Shown: positions 12,132 to 32,445, counted from the stretch's first letter. The stretch: DNA of 64,000 bases from Scleropages formosus (GCF_900964775.1 NC_041807.1:14546193-14610192), one strand, 5' to 3'. Numbers and translations: made by a program. The notes: generated from the sequence alone by a model not told the origin.

Positions 12132-14388
12132 ATGCAGTGGACTACTTTCAAGAAACAGTTGCACAGTATATTCTGCACAAAACCACTGAGGGGCATGTGT
12201 GTATGACATACATGTCAGCCTGTGAGCTCAGGCTATATTTACATAAAAACTCATTCTTCTGCAATGGTGAGAAGCTGGTATAAGATGAGCAGTGACTGAC
12301 CATGACAGAAGATGGTCTTCAGAGCCTTACGAAGGCTTTAAAAAAAAAGTAAACAAAAAAAAAAAAAAAACGACATACATTCACCTCACACATTGAGTTG
12401 TACTTTAAAACATCCTGACAACAGTTTGAGACTAGAGCATGCTGTAGTACAGACTCAGAACTAGAAGGGATAAAGCTTTGAAAGACCGTTGCCATATTTA
12501 ATGACACTTCAGACTTTGATGGCTCTTGGTTATGGGAAGCTAACACAACACCATCACACTTACCCCACTGATCCCAGGGAGATTGAGCAACGAGCCCAGA
12601 ATGGGGATTCTCCGGATAAAGCCCACAGCAACTGGAAAGAAACCCCTGACACAAAAAAAAAAAAAAAAAAAAAAAAAAAGACAGGTTGAGAAAAGGCATG
12701 CACCCACAGCAATGTCTAACACAGATTCAATCATAGTTCAATCTGTTCAAATGCAGCCCCCATATGCAGCTCCTCCCGTAAGCGGAGCTCACCTGAACAA
12801 CAGGAAGAAGCCATAGATCTCCAGGACCATTCCCACCATAGGCCAGCCGATCAATACCACAAACACACCACCCAGGAAGAAACTAGTGGCCTTCACTTTG
12901 TGCTTCTGGAAGAAGAACCTGAATGTCCTCTCCAATCCAATGACGAATGACAGGCCTGCGACAAACAGGATCTACACACAGATATAAAAACATACACAGT
13001 GTTTGGTTGTATTCTATAAAGCTTTGCAGGTCTGACAGCTAAAGTGGGAAGATTTAATTTCACCATGCAAATTAGCTGAAGACAGTACATTACATTAATC
13101 CCTTTAAAATGATGCCGGTAAAAATGTGCGTGCATGGATCAAAAAAGGAGAATTAACTCAATTTGCGCGTTAAGTATTCTTGAGCAGGGGGCGCAGTGGG
13201 TTGGACCAGGTCCTGCTCTCCGGTGGGTCTGGGGTTCGAGTCCCGCTTGGGGTGCCTTGCAACAGACTGGCGTCCTGTCCTGGGTGTGTCCCCTCCCCCT
13301 CCAGCCTTACGCACTGTGTTGCCAGGTTAGGCTCTGGCTCCCCGCGACCCCGAATGGGACAAGCGGTTCAGGAAACGTGTATTCTTGAGCACATTGCTTT
13401 TTCCGAATTGTATGTCATCACAGAAATTTTCCTGAGGTTTTTTGCTATTTGATGAAATATGCTTCATAACTTTTAAAGTGGGAGGATACTGGAAGTCTGT
13501 CAGTCCGTAATCTTGCCTAATTACAGAAAAGGACCCAGCACAGTAGCGGACCGTCCAGCCAAAATATTGCTGGGTTTCCAGTCAAACAGCTGCTTGAACT
13601 GAGCGAGAGTATTTATATCACAACTTGACACAAGCGTGGTACTCACATTGCCTATGGCCAGGAGAGCTTTGTCAAAAAAGAGAATCATTCCAAAGAAGAG
13701 GAAAAACACGCCGAAGCCTGTTAGTCCCATGCCGATTTCTGTGAGGGATGAAAACACACATTTACATCTCCATCCATGTGTCCACGTTCCTGAGCAACGT
13801 CATCAAAGTCTCATTTCACACTGACTGAGTGATTCGGAAGGAAATTCTTACCACGAACTCTTACTTGTTACATTATTAATTTATAATTAGACTAGTTCAC
13901 GGAAAAAGCAGCAAAGCAAGGCGACGAAGTTAAAATAGTTACTAGCCTAGGCATGGTGATAGAATTGGGAATGTCAACAATGTGTGAGCAATTTTATTTT
14001 CAGCTGTCAGTGAGTGAGTGTCAGCGTATGCAGCGCCAGGCTCCAGTCGGTTAGCTAAACAGTAAGCTACGAGCGGATACTCGGTGTTAAACTCCTCGAG
14101 CTTATAAAAACGAGAACATTAACCATAAAACTCATGAACCTGGTTTACAAACCGAAAGGTACCATCGGTTATTTGGTTAAGTGGACATCACGTAGCGACA
14201 ACATATTTTATCTGGCCTGTTTGTTTAGCCCACACACATGACACGACTCATTCATTTCCACCTCGGCATCGCCACAATACTGCTGTGCTCCAATTAAGTT
14301 GCTTATAAGAGAAGAGGCCAATTCGAAGAGACACATTACAAAAAAAAAATTACGTCAGCTTACTCTGGGAATCCGTTAACGAGATCAT
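11633..14388 (-). CDS. golt1b: Vesicle transport protein GOT1B, golt1b
   Basis: A small four-pass membrane protein of the Got1/Sft2-like family, involved in ER-to-Golgi and Golgi vesicle transport. Minus-strand exons are 14364-14388, 13647-13738, 12793-12971, 12564-12645 and 11633-11671. They sum to 417 bases, encoding 138 residues, exactly the human GOLT1B length. Landmarks are MISLTDSQK at the start, [18 protein letters not shown] (TM1), [57 protein letters not shown], and the C-terminus [11 protein letters not shown]. All junctions are GT-AG and in phase. Exon 4 is preceded by a 27-T run acting as polypyrimidine tract. It lies head to head with recql, as in other vertebrates. No odd residues were seen. 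Confidence 0.95.
12090..12126 (+). repeat. Poly(A) run of 37 in golt1b intron 4
   Basis: An uninterrupted A37 (T37 in the sense of golt1b transcription). No SINE or LINE body was recognised next to it. Confidence 0.9.
12653..12679 (-). promoter_or_regulatory. T27 polypyrimidine tract of golt1b exon 4 acceptor
   Basis: In the sense of golt1b this is 27 consecutive T followed by 'gtgtcag' and then exon 4, so the acceptor's polypyrimidine tract is a pure homopolymer. Two interpretations stand: an expanded tract, or the tail of an insertion that has become the tract. Confidence 0.75.
13187..13378 (+). repeat. tRNA-derived SINE (family A) in golt1b intron 2
   Basis: It has a 'gcgcagtgggttggacc' head (A-box region), 'ggttcgagtcccgc' B-box and 'gggacaagcggttcaggaaa' tail. 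It is flanked by a perfect 13-base target duplication GTATTCTTGAGCA (13174-13186 and 13379-13391), so the insertion is whole and not very old. Family A is the commonest repeat of the window. Confidence 0.9.
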
Positions 14389-16133
14389 TTTTGCAGCTCT
14401 GGGCGGATCAACAGCTAGCCGCTCGGGTAACTTTTGGTATGCTTTCGGAAACCAACTGCAAGCAGCTGCCTGCCGCTACGGTGGCCGCCACGTCTTCCGG
14501 AACCACGCAGTCACGGAACAACGCGCGCACGGATTGGCCCACCGAGATACAACCACTGAGCAAACCCCTTCAAAACGCGCTATACTTTACGAAACTGTGC
14601 TCTATAGGCGCCATTGCGGCTCATTTTTCAAGTAGTGTTTTCGCGGTCCTGAGCACTAAAGAAGGCACCCAATGGCCCAGTTTCTTCAATTCGGTCACAG
14701 CATGCAATGGGGCAACGTTCATGAATTCTCTTCTCTCATTGGTTGAGGCACATGGACAGGCTTTCAGCAACCAGGACCGGTAGTTTAGGCTAAAAAAAAA
14801 AAAAGAATAGTAAAGAGCGACTGAAGCGGCAGGTGTTGGTAAGTAGTGCATCACCTACCTATTTTTGTTACACGGTGGGTAACCGCTATTCGTGTTTTCA
14901 CTTCAAATATGATATGCTGGGCGTTGTGCTTAACAGTTTTCTCTGAAATTCAGAATGTGTTGAATAATACTGGACTGTGTGAGTCACTCACTGCACATCA
15001 TCATCATGGCAACGCGTGAACAGCGAACGTGATGATGGGGAGAAAACGGCGCGGCCCTCACCAAGTTTGTTTTCAACATAAAATCCGCCGCGAGCCGTTT
15101 CCGTATGAGAAAAAACAAGTTTGTTTGTAAACTTAAGCGTGAGTCCAGAACGAAATATGTGCCGCACCTGGCCTGCGCTGGAGACACCCCATGAAAGCAC
15201 CGCTCGTACTCGTTCGTACGCCTAGTGTGCAGTACAAGGCAGTCTTGTACCGGAAATCACGTGTTTCACAGGAAGCGATATTCATCCATCCATCCATCCG
15301 AGCTCTTCAGCCCAAATGCTTTTTCACTGAGCTCACCAAGGAGTTGTGTATCCTCCTGTTTCTGCATTTTGAGCACACGTGGGTAGTGAACATTGCCCCA
15401 CCAGACAGTTGTGTACCACCTTGTCAGGTATTGGCCTTAAAGAACACTTAAAGAATCCTGCACCTGTGTACAGCCCTGGGATGGTTCTCCTCTGCTGTCT
15501 GAGGCAGTTACACTGAAGTTTAATTATTGCACATGCTGTTGTTAACCATTCGCTAGAAAAACCCTGCTGGAAAGTTGACACCCACACTGCGATGGATTTC
15601 AGAAAGGGCCCAGCACACACTCCCCTGGATATTTCTCAAATTGCATGGTTGTGTCCCCACCAGGCTGGATTCATGAAATTCTGGAATGTGACACAGTGGA
15701 CCTGCCCTGGATTGTTCAGTAACTTGCCAGATGTATTTACTCAGCACTGTGCAACAGTTCTTACTGTCTGATTCGATGTTCTAATTTACTGTGCTCTGTA
15801 TCATTCACCATAGTTTTCATTCATTCATTCATTCATTCATTCATTCATTCATTCTCTATCAGCTTGTCCAGTACTGGGTCATTGTGATCCTGGGCATATC
15901 TCAGATGCATAGGTCACTAGGCAAAGAAGGGTACACTCTGGACAGGACACCAGGGTACTGCAGGGTAGATGTCACCATATAATAAATATATAACATTCAA
16001 CAGAAGCCTTGGATGCAGTTCTCATGTGTATATCAGTAAAAATGTTTTTTTTTTTTTTTTTTTTTTTGGTCATGGAAGACTTTTAGGAGTGCATCTACTT
16101 GCAAGGTACTTTCCTTGAGGTTTCGTGAGTGAA
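14389..16133. promoter_or_regulatory. Divergent promoter region of golt1b and recql
   Basis: The 1.7 kb between the two start codons is head to head. Bases 14390-14660 are CpG-richer and hold no TATA box near either gene, as expected for housekeeping promoters. Non-coding first exons of recql may lie here but I cannot place them. The right part holds a SINE remnant (15819-15975) and a T-run (16045-16067). Confidence 0.45.
15819..15975 (-). repeat. SINE remnant (family E) with (ATTC)n
   Basis: (ATTC)n at 15819-15853 adjoins 'cagcttgtccagtactgggtc' and 'tacactctggacaggacacc', the reverse of a widespread fish repeat that reads '...ggataggctccag...' in the forward sense and ends in a tetranucleotide tail. 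Diverged. Confidence 0.5.
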
Positions 16134-23433
<7,300 letters not shown>

Positions 23434-23866
23434 CGATCACAATGGACCATCTGTACTGTACTTTTTTTGGTGTGTCTGCTGCGTAAGGACATTGTGCACC
23501 TTTAGGGAAGATGCCTCTATAGCTGTGTCTTGTCAGTTTAAAAACAATGTAAAAATTTTAAGGCAGTGATTTAGTATTACCTCAAGACTGCAAACTACTG
23601 TACCAAAATAGTCAATTGATAGTTTCAAATTTAATTCCTTAAGTGTTAACTGGCTTCTGTAAATTATGCTACTATTTGTAAACCTTAACACAACAAAGAT
23701 CAGTTTTGTCGGACTTAAACGCATGAACTTTTCATTCTGAACTCAAAAGACAAGCAAAACAACTATGGACAAGTCTGTGCTTGTCAAAATGCAAACAGCA
23801 GCTGAACTCCCCCCAATCTCCATGACTGAATTTGTCATAGCAGGGGCTGCCAGCCTTAGTGAGCCT
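23434..23866. other. Tail-to-tail gap between recql and pyroxd1
   Basis: 433 bases separate the two stop codons on opposite strands, so the two 3' UTRs share or nearly share this stretch. No clear AATAAA was seen on either strand here, so the 3' UTRs may overlap. Confidence 0.5.
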
Positions 23867-26800
23867 TCAGTCAAAATAATCCTCGATGTCGATGTTGGGG
23901 TTGAGCAGCTCCTCCTTGTAAGCTGTCAAGTCCATTTGGTTGAGCATGAGGTTCTCAAAGGTCTCCTCCAGGTCTGTGTCTCCGATGAGTACTGCACCTA
24001 CCATGCGCCCCCCTGCCAGCACAACCTTTACGTACTCCTGGGCTGGGGAGCAGCGCACAAGCAACTCATGCTCTTGACCCAGACCTTGTGCATTGAATTT
24101 TCCCAGTAGCACCACCTGGGGAGGCAGGCACAGAGAAAAGAAAGGATAGGTCTTACACAGATATTGCAAAGTACCAAAAAATACATCATGTATGCTGCTA
24201 TCACAGGCTTGAAAAGATATACAGGTGGACACTAAGGATACCAGCAAAGAGCCAACCAACTGCTTTGAAAAGTTGCATGGAGGTGGTCCTTGAGTTACAA
24301 CATAGGCTACTTACGGTAACTCACACCAGCCGTTCCACTAACCTTATCTTTGGGTCCTGAAATCTGGTTAATACCTGACAACCACTCACATCTGCTGTAA
24401 AATGACTGCATGGCAATACTGATTATTAGCTGGATTTCAGTGTTTGAGTATCTAGCAGTGGCTACATTTTGCTTACAAAACTTTGATTCCCTTTATTTAA
24501 AAAGCTAGGAAGTGAAAGTTACTGAATTCTCTACAGTATGAAGTTCTCTCTATTGTTCATTTAATTATTTTAACAATGTGTCAAATGACATTTGTGTCAT
24601 TCGTGCATGTTCGTGTCCTCACAGCTTACGATACAGTATAAGTGGGTTAACTAAAAGTCAAATGACGACAGCTTGTAAAGAGAACCTGTTAGTCTCCATG
24701 GTTTTTTTTAATTTAAACAGCTAACCAGGAACACATGTACTGTGCATACACACCAGAGATGGGGGCTACAACACCCTGTACAGCACATTACCTAGAGCTC
24801 TACTCCATCCCATACCTTGTAATTAAAGAACTTGGTGATGTGTGTGAATAGCTCAAAGCAGAAGGCCAGTTCTATGGATTCGCCCAGGACATCTGCTGCC
24901 ATACACTGAGCCGCATACCAGCCCATCTGGCGGGCCTGAGTCCACAGACGCATCTAGAACCGACACGTAAATAGTATATGCTGAAATTAAAGTTCAACAC
25001 TCATTGTAACAATACATCATATGAAGGCACTGCTGAAAATTTCTGGAAATGCTGCACACTGCCCAGAAGTCTCGTCTTTCCACAAGCTGGGATATTCAAA
25101 CAGGATTCACAAAGAAAAGACCTCTTTACCTGCTGCCACAATGCACTGGGTTCCCAACATGCAGTGCAAACATCTCCTGCAGCATAAATATCTGGTTCTG
25201 ATGTGCGCATATGGTCATCCACACAAAGACCAAGGTCCTCTGCCACTGCAAACTGCAATCAACCAGTTAAATCGAGTAATCAATTTTTGAACATTCACTT
25301 GAAGCATTTGTGATAAAGTACGGTGTGCAGTACCTACAGCGTTCCCTTGAAGAAAGGGTTCTGTATTCGGGAGGACTCCTGTGGCGCTGACTATGAAATC
25401 ACAGCCGTATGTCTTCCCATTAGTCAACTGGACATAGACCGGCCAGTGACCTGGGAAATGGAGACAAGAGTCACAGAAGAGTTTTATCCAACATTCCAGG
25501 TCACAACCTCTCACTGTTGTCCAAGCCGTGTCGTTCTGAACTCACCTGCATCTGCCAGCTGCTCAGAACCGTTTGTGGATGGCTGCTGCCTTGCATGCTG
25601 GTATTGCTCACGTGTACATATCTTCTCAACCTCACAGTGGTATTCCACGTGGACTCTGCGGGCCATCTACAGCAAAGTGGTCAAAAAAAGAATGGAAAAC
25701 AGCCCAGTCTGTCTCCCCCACCCTTTCCTTTTATACATGCACTCACCTCTTGTGCTCCTCTAAGACTCATGCCCTGATGCCAGTCCGGCCCAAGGGCGCT
25801 GCCACCTGCCAAGCCCGCAGCTTTGTCTAAAAGAACACACAGCTTTCGTGGTGAGGAGTATCTCCATGCAATGCAATGTGTGTCGGTTTGTGCCCGCTGT
25901 GCCGTATGCCGGTCCGTAAACAAGCTGTATTGATCCAGTACCTGCAGAAGCATGTGAGGTCATGGTCTCGTCAGTTGTATAGCGGGTCCTCTTGAAGGGC
26001 CCAGTCTTCTCTGGCTTGTTAGACTTCAGGGAAGGAATGAGGAACTGTGCAGCGCCTGCGTCGAAAAAGGTATTGCCAATAGCCTTATCCTTCACTGCCC
26101 AAATCACCTCGCAGCCCTCTACCTCATACCTGTGCAAAGGAACAAAGACAAAAACGGACAACGGGCTTCACCCCCAGGATGCACACAGATATGCGCATAT
26201 TCAAAACACACATGGCGTTTCCAGGCAGTGATGTCATACTCACACTAGTTCCAAGGCGATCCCTCCATTTCCAACAACAATTATTCGCTTTGCTTTACAT
26301 AAGCACTTTTGAAATTCCTGAAACACCATGGAACAAAGTGAGCAAAGTCAGAATTTATATGGTAGAATGACATCCCTAAACATCAGCAGACACATGCATG
26401 TACACATATACACGAAATAGGTGCACTCTTGTCTTTCTTCTAGAAAGATAGAAGGCAATATGCGTGTAATGTACTTGCAAAAACATAAAAATGGGGTACC
26501 TTGGCGCTGTCAGTGTCTCGGATACCCAGCACAAAGGGGCTGTCGCCAGTGAGTAGTTTTGGCCTCCCTCCCGTGCAGATACACAGCTTGCCATAGCAAA
26601 TCTGCCCTCCATCATCTGTCTGTAGCATCTGGCAGTGGGGATGTGGCCTTCATTATTGTAATAATAATCAGCATCATCATGCTATTTTCTTTCAATGAGG
26701 AATTTCTGTAAAGTACTAATATACTGAAGAGGAGAGATCCTGTCATCGGTGTTGACCAAATTCAATTCAATTCAAAAAGTGTCCACAGGGTGGCAGTATT

Positions 26801-29090
26801 GGCACATTTTTGATACAATGAATTTCAGCCGGACTCAATGTTCATCATGACCCTTAAAAAAAAAAAAAAAAAATCTTGCCATGATGGACAATGACTTTCA
26901 CCCTCTGCAAAGCATCCTAGCTAAACAGAGGAACAAGTTGTACAAGAAATAGGTCCATTTACACAGTTCAAAGAAGCTCTACCTGAAGTGATTTCTGCCT
27001 GTGACCAAAAAAGCCTCTATAATGCATTTTCTTCCAAATGATAATACTTTTAATTCCTTTGAACAATTTTTTGTTTTCAAACATTTACACTCCTAAACCG
27101 ATATTCATCTCAATTTGATATTTGTTCTAATCCCTTTTGTGACTGCTTGTTTTGTCACTATACTCCCTAACACAATGGAGTTAATTTGTTCTGTGAAATA
27201 ACTCATTTAGGTAAATTACAAAATAAACCAAAATAAAACCAACTTTATACATGACAATGGCAACATCAAGATATTTGTAAAAAAAGAAAAAAAAACTGCA
27301 AATATTGGTAAAAATGTCTTTCAATGTTTTAATTTCATTCACTCAGCCATTATTATCAAAGACTACTTATCCAATGCAGTATCACAGTGATCCACAGTCT
27401 ACACTTCATGCACAGTGAGAGACAAGGTACTCTGGTCATGGACATTTTAACATTTTGGCTCAGGGATATACTGTATCTACAATATTAGACAAGGTCTCTG
27501 TCACTGTGTAGCTTTACCAAACGTTTGACACAAGATGATCTTCACTTGGTCATGAAATTAAGGCTTCATTTGCACTAGCGTAAGAATATTTGTGTTATTA
27601 AATCTTTTTACGACCGTGGTTCGGGCGCATGGCTTTCAGCATAGTTAAATTAATGTGTGTCCTGTGAGTTTCTTACATGCTCACACGAGTGTTTTCTCCA
27701 TTTAAGCTCCCTGTAAGAATAAAAGAGCCACTGCAGTGCGGTTTCATTACACAGCACCCCACTATGTAAAGGTGGGGTGCGTCGAACTTAGGTAGCATTC
27801 CCAAGGTTCAGACTGAATGCAGACCCAAGCCATCAGTTCGGACCGCAGGACAGATGTCCGCTCGCTTTGAGGATGCACAGTGAGGACAGCAGAGCCTCGT
27901 ACATCCCACCGAACTCACATGCTGCTGTGCCTGTAGCTTCGTCACTGCGGAGTGAATCACTCTCACATTGGGACACTTTGCTTCTAAAACACTGGAAGGC
28001 TGCTCTTCGATATCAAAATCTTCCAACGTCCTGGAGACCTAAAGACAGGACAGATTCAGAACGGGGGGCCCCCATCTTCAACAGGGGTACTTTTAAATTT
28101 GTAATTCACTGGGGCATCAGCCGGTCTCTTAACATCCAGGAGTGATCAGTTTGTACAGTTCATCACGGGAACCGGTTTAGAGGCGTCAGGCCATCAGCAC
28201 TCATGCGCCTTTCACACGGAGTCATTTCTGGATGCTAAGAAGGTGGTGCACACGGCAGAACGCTGCTGTGATCGGGGGCCTCACCTGTTTGAAGTTGCTC
28301 ACGGCCTTTATGAGGGGAGAGGCGGTGAGCAGGACAATGTCTTCAGAGGGGAACTGCGACGCAAGCTGCAGAGCGTGGAAAGACATCATCATGTTTACGT
28401 ACAGATTCTGTGGTTTTTAAACCTTTCACACCACTGGAACCTAGGCGGTTAGAGCTGCTGCCTTTTGGACCCAAAGGTCACGGGTTCGAATCCCGCCCCC
28501 AACAAGGTACATACCCTAACGCCTCCGGTAAAATTGCCCAGCTGTACGAATATGATAAATTGTAGGTAGCTTAACAGTACAAGTTGCTCTGGCTGGACAA
28601 AAGCGACAGATAAATGAACAGATGTAACCAAACCTTGGATCTCACTGGAACCAATTGAATTGACAAGCACTACTTTCTCAGTTACAAGAGAGCTAACACT
28701 GCTGTGCGAATTTGAACGAACACGTTTACACTGATTTACCCAGGTGTTCTCTCTCTGTCTCGGTCAGGGTAAATACTTAGTCTGATCTGGCCCGAGGGGG
28801 TACGGAGTGGGATTCGAACCGGCAACCTTTGGGGGCAAGAGCTTTTTTTTTTCCGCACTCTGTTACTCGATGTCTCCAAGGGACAATGAATGATGAAACA
28901 AATGAGTGCAGAAAGAGAAAGGGAATGTAGTACTGTAGGTTACGTTCGCACGCGCACACACACTGACTGCGTTCCATAATCCATCGATGTTTGTGTAGCG
29001 TCCGTCTTTTCTCACCTGCTCAGCGCACGTGACACCCGCAACGCCGCCCCCGACCACCACGAACTTGCTCGTCCTTATTTCTGCTGCCAT
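23867..29090 (-). CDS. pyroxd1: Pyridine nucleotide-disulfide oxidoreductase domain protein 1, pyroxd1
   Basis: FAD-dependent oxidoreductase of nuclear/cytoplasmic type, linked to muscle disease and to protection of the tRNA ligase complex from oxidation. Twelve exons (minus): 29016-29090, 28285-28365, 27919-28038, 26500-26628, 26244-26317, 25942-26129, 25747-25826, 25546-25666, 25338-25450, 25130-25252, 24816-24953 and 23867-24115. The total is 1491 bases, encoding 496 residues (human 500). Seen: FAD dinucleotide motif [16 protein letters not shown] near the start, second Rossmann motif [27 protein letters not shown], the FAD-contacting [11 protein letters not shown], and the C-terminal end [11 protein letters not shown]. 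All junctions are GT-AG and in phase. The start Met lies in a CpG-rich stretch. Order and orientation relative to recql and iapp match human. Confidence 0.95.
28440..28630 (+). repeat. tRNA-derived SINE (family B) in pyroxd1 intron 1
   Basis: Head 'gcggttagagctgctgcc', B-box 'gggttcgaatcccgc', middle 'aattgcccagctgtacgaat', and 3' part 'aaaagcgacagataaatga'. Nearly full length. A further truncated head of the same type lies at about 28780-28845 in reverse orientation. Confidence 0.75.
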
Positions 29091-30142
29091 GGAGTGTTAG
29101 TGCGGCCACGTACCCCGGTGGGAAACCGTGTGTCCGTAACCACTGCGAAAATTTCCTGAACACGCGACACAATCCTGACAGGTCGATTTAAAGCCCTCCT
29201 ACAAAACGAAAGTCCGTCATCAACCACGGAACTACGGCGGCCGGTAGAGGTGAAAACATCGGGCGCGTTTCCGTCTGTGGCAGGAAGCCGCAACACGTCT
29301 TAAGAGGACGCTCCACAGTACATTAATTACAGTAAATAAGTTTAACAGAGGTACTGTGCTGTTCCTTTTAACAACGTCTCCCACAAATGCTTTAGTTCCA
29401 CCTCAAGTCAAAAACCTCCGTCTGAGTCGCTGCTTATAATAACACTCTAACTTTCCAGAGGGGAATAAAAGGATGAAAGTGGGAAAAAAGGCTGTAAAAT
29501 AGGCTGGAGAGCTGCAGGGCGTCTCATCAGCATCTCTGTTGTGTGCAGTCATCGCCCGGGCACTTTTCAATTTCACCTCCGGAGATTGAATCTAAACGTA
29601 ACAGTGCGTGTGCGTGTTTGCGCGAGCGCCCTTCATCTGGAAGGGGTTTTAATAAACGGGGAGATTTATGCTGACCTCTTGTGTGGGGGAAACATTTTTT
29701 ACGTACGTTTTGCGATGCACCTGGGTGTTTCACGTGGTTTCAGCATCAGACACCCTCACCCAGGCTGTACCATGGTTGATCAGTCCCCATCCTGCTTTCA
29801 AGCCTGGGCAGCGCTACCATGAACCCACAAGTCACCACAGCACTCCTGATCCACAGTCATAAAGATGCTCCTTTTGTAGCCTCGCTAACAGTTTTCACAG
29901 CCTTCCCCTGTCCTGCGTGTGATACCCAACGCACTGTAAGCCCTGTACAGTGACATCCCTACAAAGCCTCTACATCCTACTTCGATGGGTACATGCCTTG
30001 CCCTCCGGTTTTTGAGCGGGACCTCAAATTTCCTCATATTTCATCTTTGTCTCACTGGCCTCCTCCATGCTTCCTTCCCATGGGACTGTAAGCATCACAA
30101 TACTAAATTAACACTGGATATGCAAAACAGACAGCAAGTATA
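29091..30142. other. pyroxd1 upstream flank; possible old repeat at 29700-30100
   Basis: 29091-29330 is the probable pyroxd1 promoter (GC-rich, no TATA). Further right, 29700-30100 reads like a diverged antisense piece of an interspersed repeat (for example 'agcctctacatcctacttc'), but I cannot name the family and saw no ends. Confidence 0.3.
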
Positions 30143-30450
30143 CAGTGGCAAGGTGGCACAGCGAGTAGCGCTGCTGTCTGAGAGGATGTGGGTTCGATCC
30201 CGCTCAGTCTGTGTGGAGTTTGCATGTTCTCCCTGTGTCTGACTGGGTTTCCCCTGGGTGCTCTGGTTTCCTACCACCATCCAAAGACATGCTGTTCATG
30301 TTCACCCATAGTGTGTGAGTGACACAGAGAGAGTGCGTTCCACTGATGCATGGATGAGTGACCCAGTGTAAACAGTGTATATAGCAGTGAAAATCACCGC
30401 GGTGAATAAGGTGTGTGGGCTCATAACACTACATAGAGTTCATTGGAATG
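30143..30450 (+). repeat. tRNA-derived SINE (family C)
   Basis: Head 'ggcacagcgagtagcgctgc', B-box 'gggttcgatcccgc', then 'gtttgcatgttctccc', 'ccaaagacatgctgttca', 'gggctcataacactacata'. Same family as the copies at 35155 and 36501. Nearly full length. Confidence 0.75.
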
Positions 30451-31093
30451 TAGAAATAACCCTTCAAAAAAGCAAATAATAATGTAAAACATTGACAACA
30501 GGAATAAATCATTCGGTGACACCGTACACCACATTAACAACTATGCTAATTACACAATGCTTTGCATATTTTTGACAATTAGTTTTTCAATTTGTTGTGT
30601 GCATGTGTCAGGAAGTCTGGGGTCAGGTGTTTACAAAGGGATGCAGAAAAAAATAATCTGCCAGGTATTTCTAACCGTGGAAGTTGTGTGGTTTGGAAGA
30701 TTTGCAGTTTTACTCTTCTGTTGGTCAAATAGAAAAGTTGATTTGATTTCTCAAATCTCTGTTCCTGAGCTAAATCACAAATAAGAGCGTGTTCAATGGT
30801 CCCCTTTCCAACGTCATGGGGAGCATAAGCTAAGTCCTACACGTTAGATAACGATGAGGGCATACTGCATTTTTATTGCAAAAAGTATTATGACAGGAGA
30901 TCATTTAGTTATGTACATGTGTGTTGTTCTTTTTTTGCTACTCAATAAACAAGGGTTTGCGACAGAATTTTTGGAGATCTTTGCATTGCACTAGTGTCTT
31001 TCCTGCTGCTGCAACATTAGATCCAGAATTACTTGGGCTAATGTGTTGTTAAAGTTAATTTTTCCCCTCCCTGTGTTCAAGCAAGCCTGATGT

Positions 31094-31318
31094 GGCCCAT
31101 AAATATTTGTGGGTACTCCTTTGGCTCACAGCGACCACCCCTGTGGTTTTCATGGCGAGGGAGGAACTAAAGGGAGTTGCCAGCACTGTCTTCTGTACGT
31201 TGGGGAGGCACAAGTGGGAAGAAACACGGAACTGTCCCATACCCTGAGCAGGACTCAAACCCAATACCCACCAAGTAGCGAGGTACCCGTCAAACCCACC
31301 GTGCCACCACATCCCCCC
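31094..31318 (-). repeat. tRNA-derived SINE (family D)
   Basis: In reverse orientation it shows a head 'ggtggcacggtgggtttga', a B-box-like 'gggtttgagtcctgctc', and a body with 'gtgctggcaactccct' and 'aaaaccacaggggtggtc'. It resembles the element at 32210 in the other orientation. Confidence 0.55.
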
Positions 31319-32209
31319 AACTCCTTTGAGTATTAATTATAATATTTTTGCCCCTCCCAGTACCTGACACAGTGTTACACCCCTTAGGTGAACCTGCCAG
31401 TGTTAGTGGTGGAAAACATTTCACTTTTAGGGGTACTTGCCTCTTTCTTGGGAAAACTTAGTATGTAATCACTTTGAATGGAGGAAGTGATGTAGCTCTT
31501 TACATCAACTGAGATCTTCAGATTGGTGGAACGGAGCATATCTGGTTATGCTTGTGTGCTGGGCATTCAAACTGCAGTAGACAGGCATGCTGACCCTTCA
31601 CACTTCCATCATAAAATTCGCCATATGCACGTCAGTGTGTTTGATGAGTCTAAACCATTTCAGGCATCGAACTCCCTCAACCTCAGCCGTCCTCCCCCCT
31701 CCCTCGACATCCTCCACCACTGCGGTGGTGGTCTCCATTGTTCTCCAATAAACTAATTACAGGCTCTAATGTTGTTTGACACGCCTGGATTAAAAGAGAC
31801 GCGATCTGACACAGAGGAAAAACACATTTCCGCTGTCATGTTAATTATACCGAGTATTATATCACAGGTGAAGCATTCCAGTGACTCACAAAAGGGGGGC
31901 ACTGACTATTCACTGCCGTTTTCACCGACTGGAGAACAGATGAAATTCAATCTCAAGAGAGAAAACTAATTCAAAAGGTCTGGCTTTAATGTTTTACTGT
32001 CAAGCAATTGTGAATGTTTTGGATTAATTTAAAGGCTAAAATTGACAACAATGTAATTATTTCAAATACACTGATTTGTTATTTTTGAAGTACCCTAGGC
32101 ATAGTGTTCTGCTAAGACCACAACGGGGGTTCAATAGTAACCCAGCAAACACCAGGGTGACAAACTGTGACCACACACATATCACACACCCTTCTTCCAA
32201 CGGTATATT

Positions 32210-32445
32210 TACTGAAGGGACATGGTGGTGCTTCAGAGCTCCTGAGCTGCATGTTGGGTTCATGGATTCAAGTCCAGCTCAGATGGTGTGGAGGTTGTGC
32301 GTTTTACCTGATGTTTGCACCCTGCAGACATACATGGAAAGAGGTGCTGGCGAACCACTTCTGTTCCATCCTTGTGTAGAAAACCACATGAGTGGTCATC
32401 AGTAGTCAGACTGGACTGTCTGGCACCTCCACGCACACTCACTGA
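32210..32445 (+). repeat. tRNA-derived SINE (family D), second copy
   Basis: Contains 'attcaagtccagctcaga' (B-box-like), 'ggtgctggcgaaccacttct', 'aaaaccacatgagtggtc' and 'ggactgtctggcacctcc'. The body parallels the reversed copy at 31094-31318. Diverged. Confidence 0.5.

Noticed and set aside
12489-12816. Lys-rich plus-strand frames
   Set aside because: They cross the A27 run and are antisense to golt1b exons.
26760-26873. ATTCAATTCAATTCAA and an A-run as a possible LINE tail
   Set aside because: No body sequence attached; simple low-complexity DNA is enough to explain it.
27345-27440. Possible third family E SINE copy
   Set aside because: Only loose similarity ('caaagactacttatccaatg'); too weak to list as a feature.
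28460-28500. tRNA-like B-box sequences here and in all SINE heads
   Set aside because: They are SINE heads without a foldable acceptor stem or anticodon arm as a whole; not tRNA genes.
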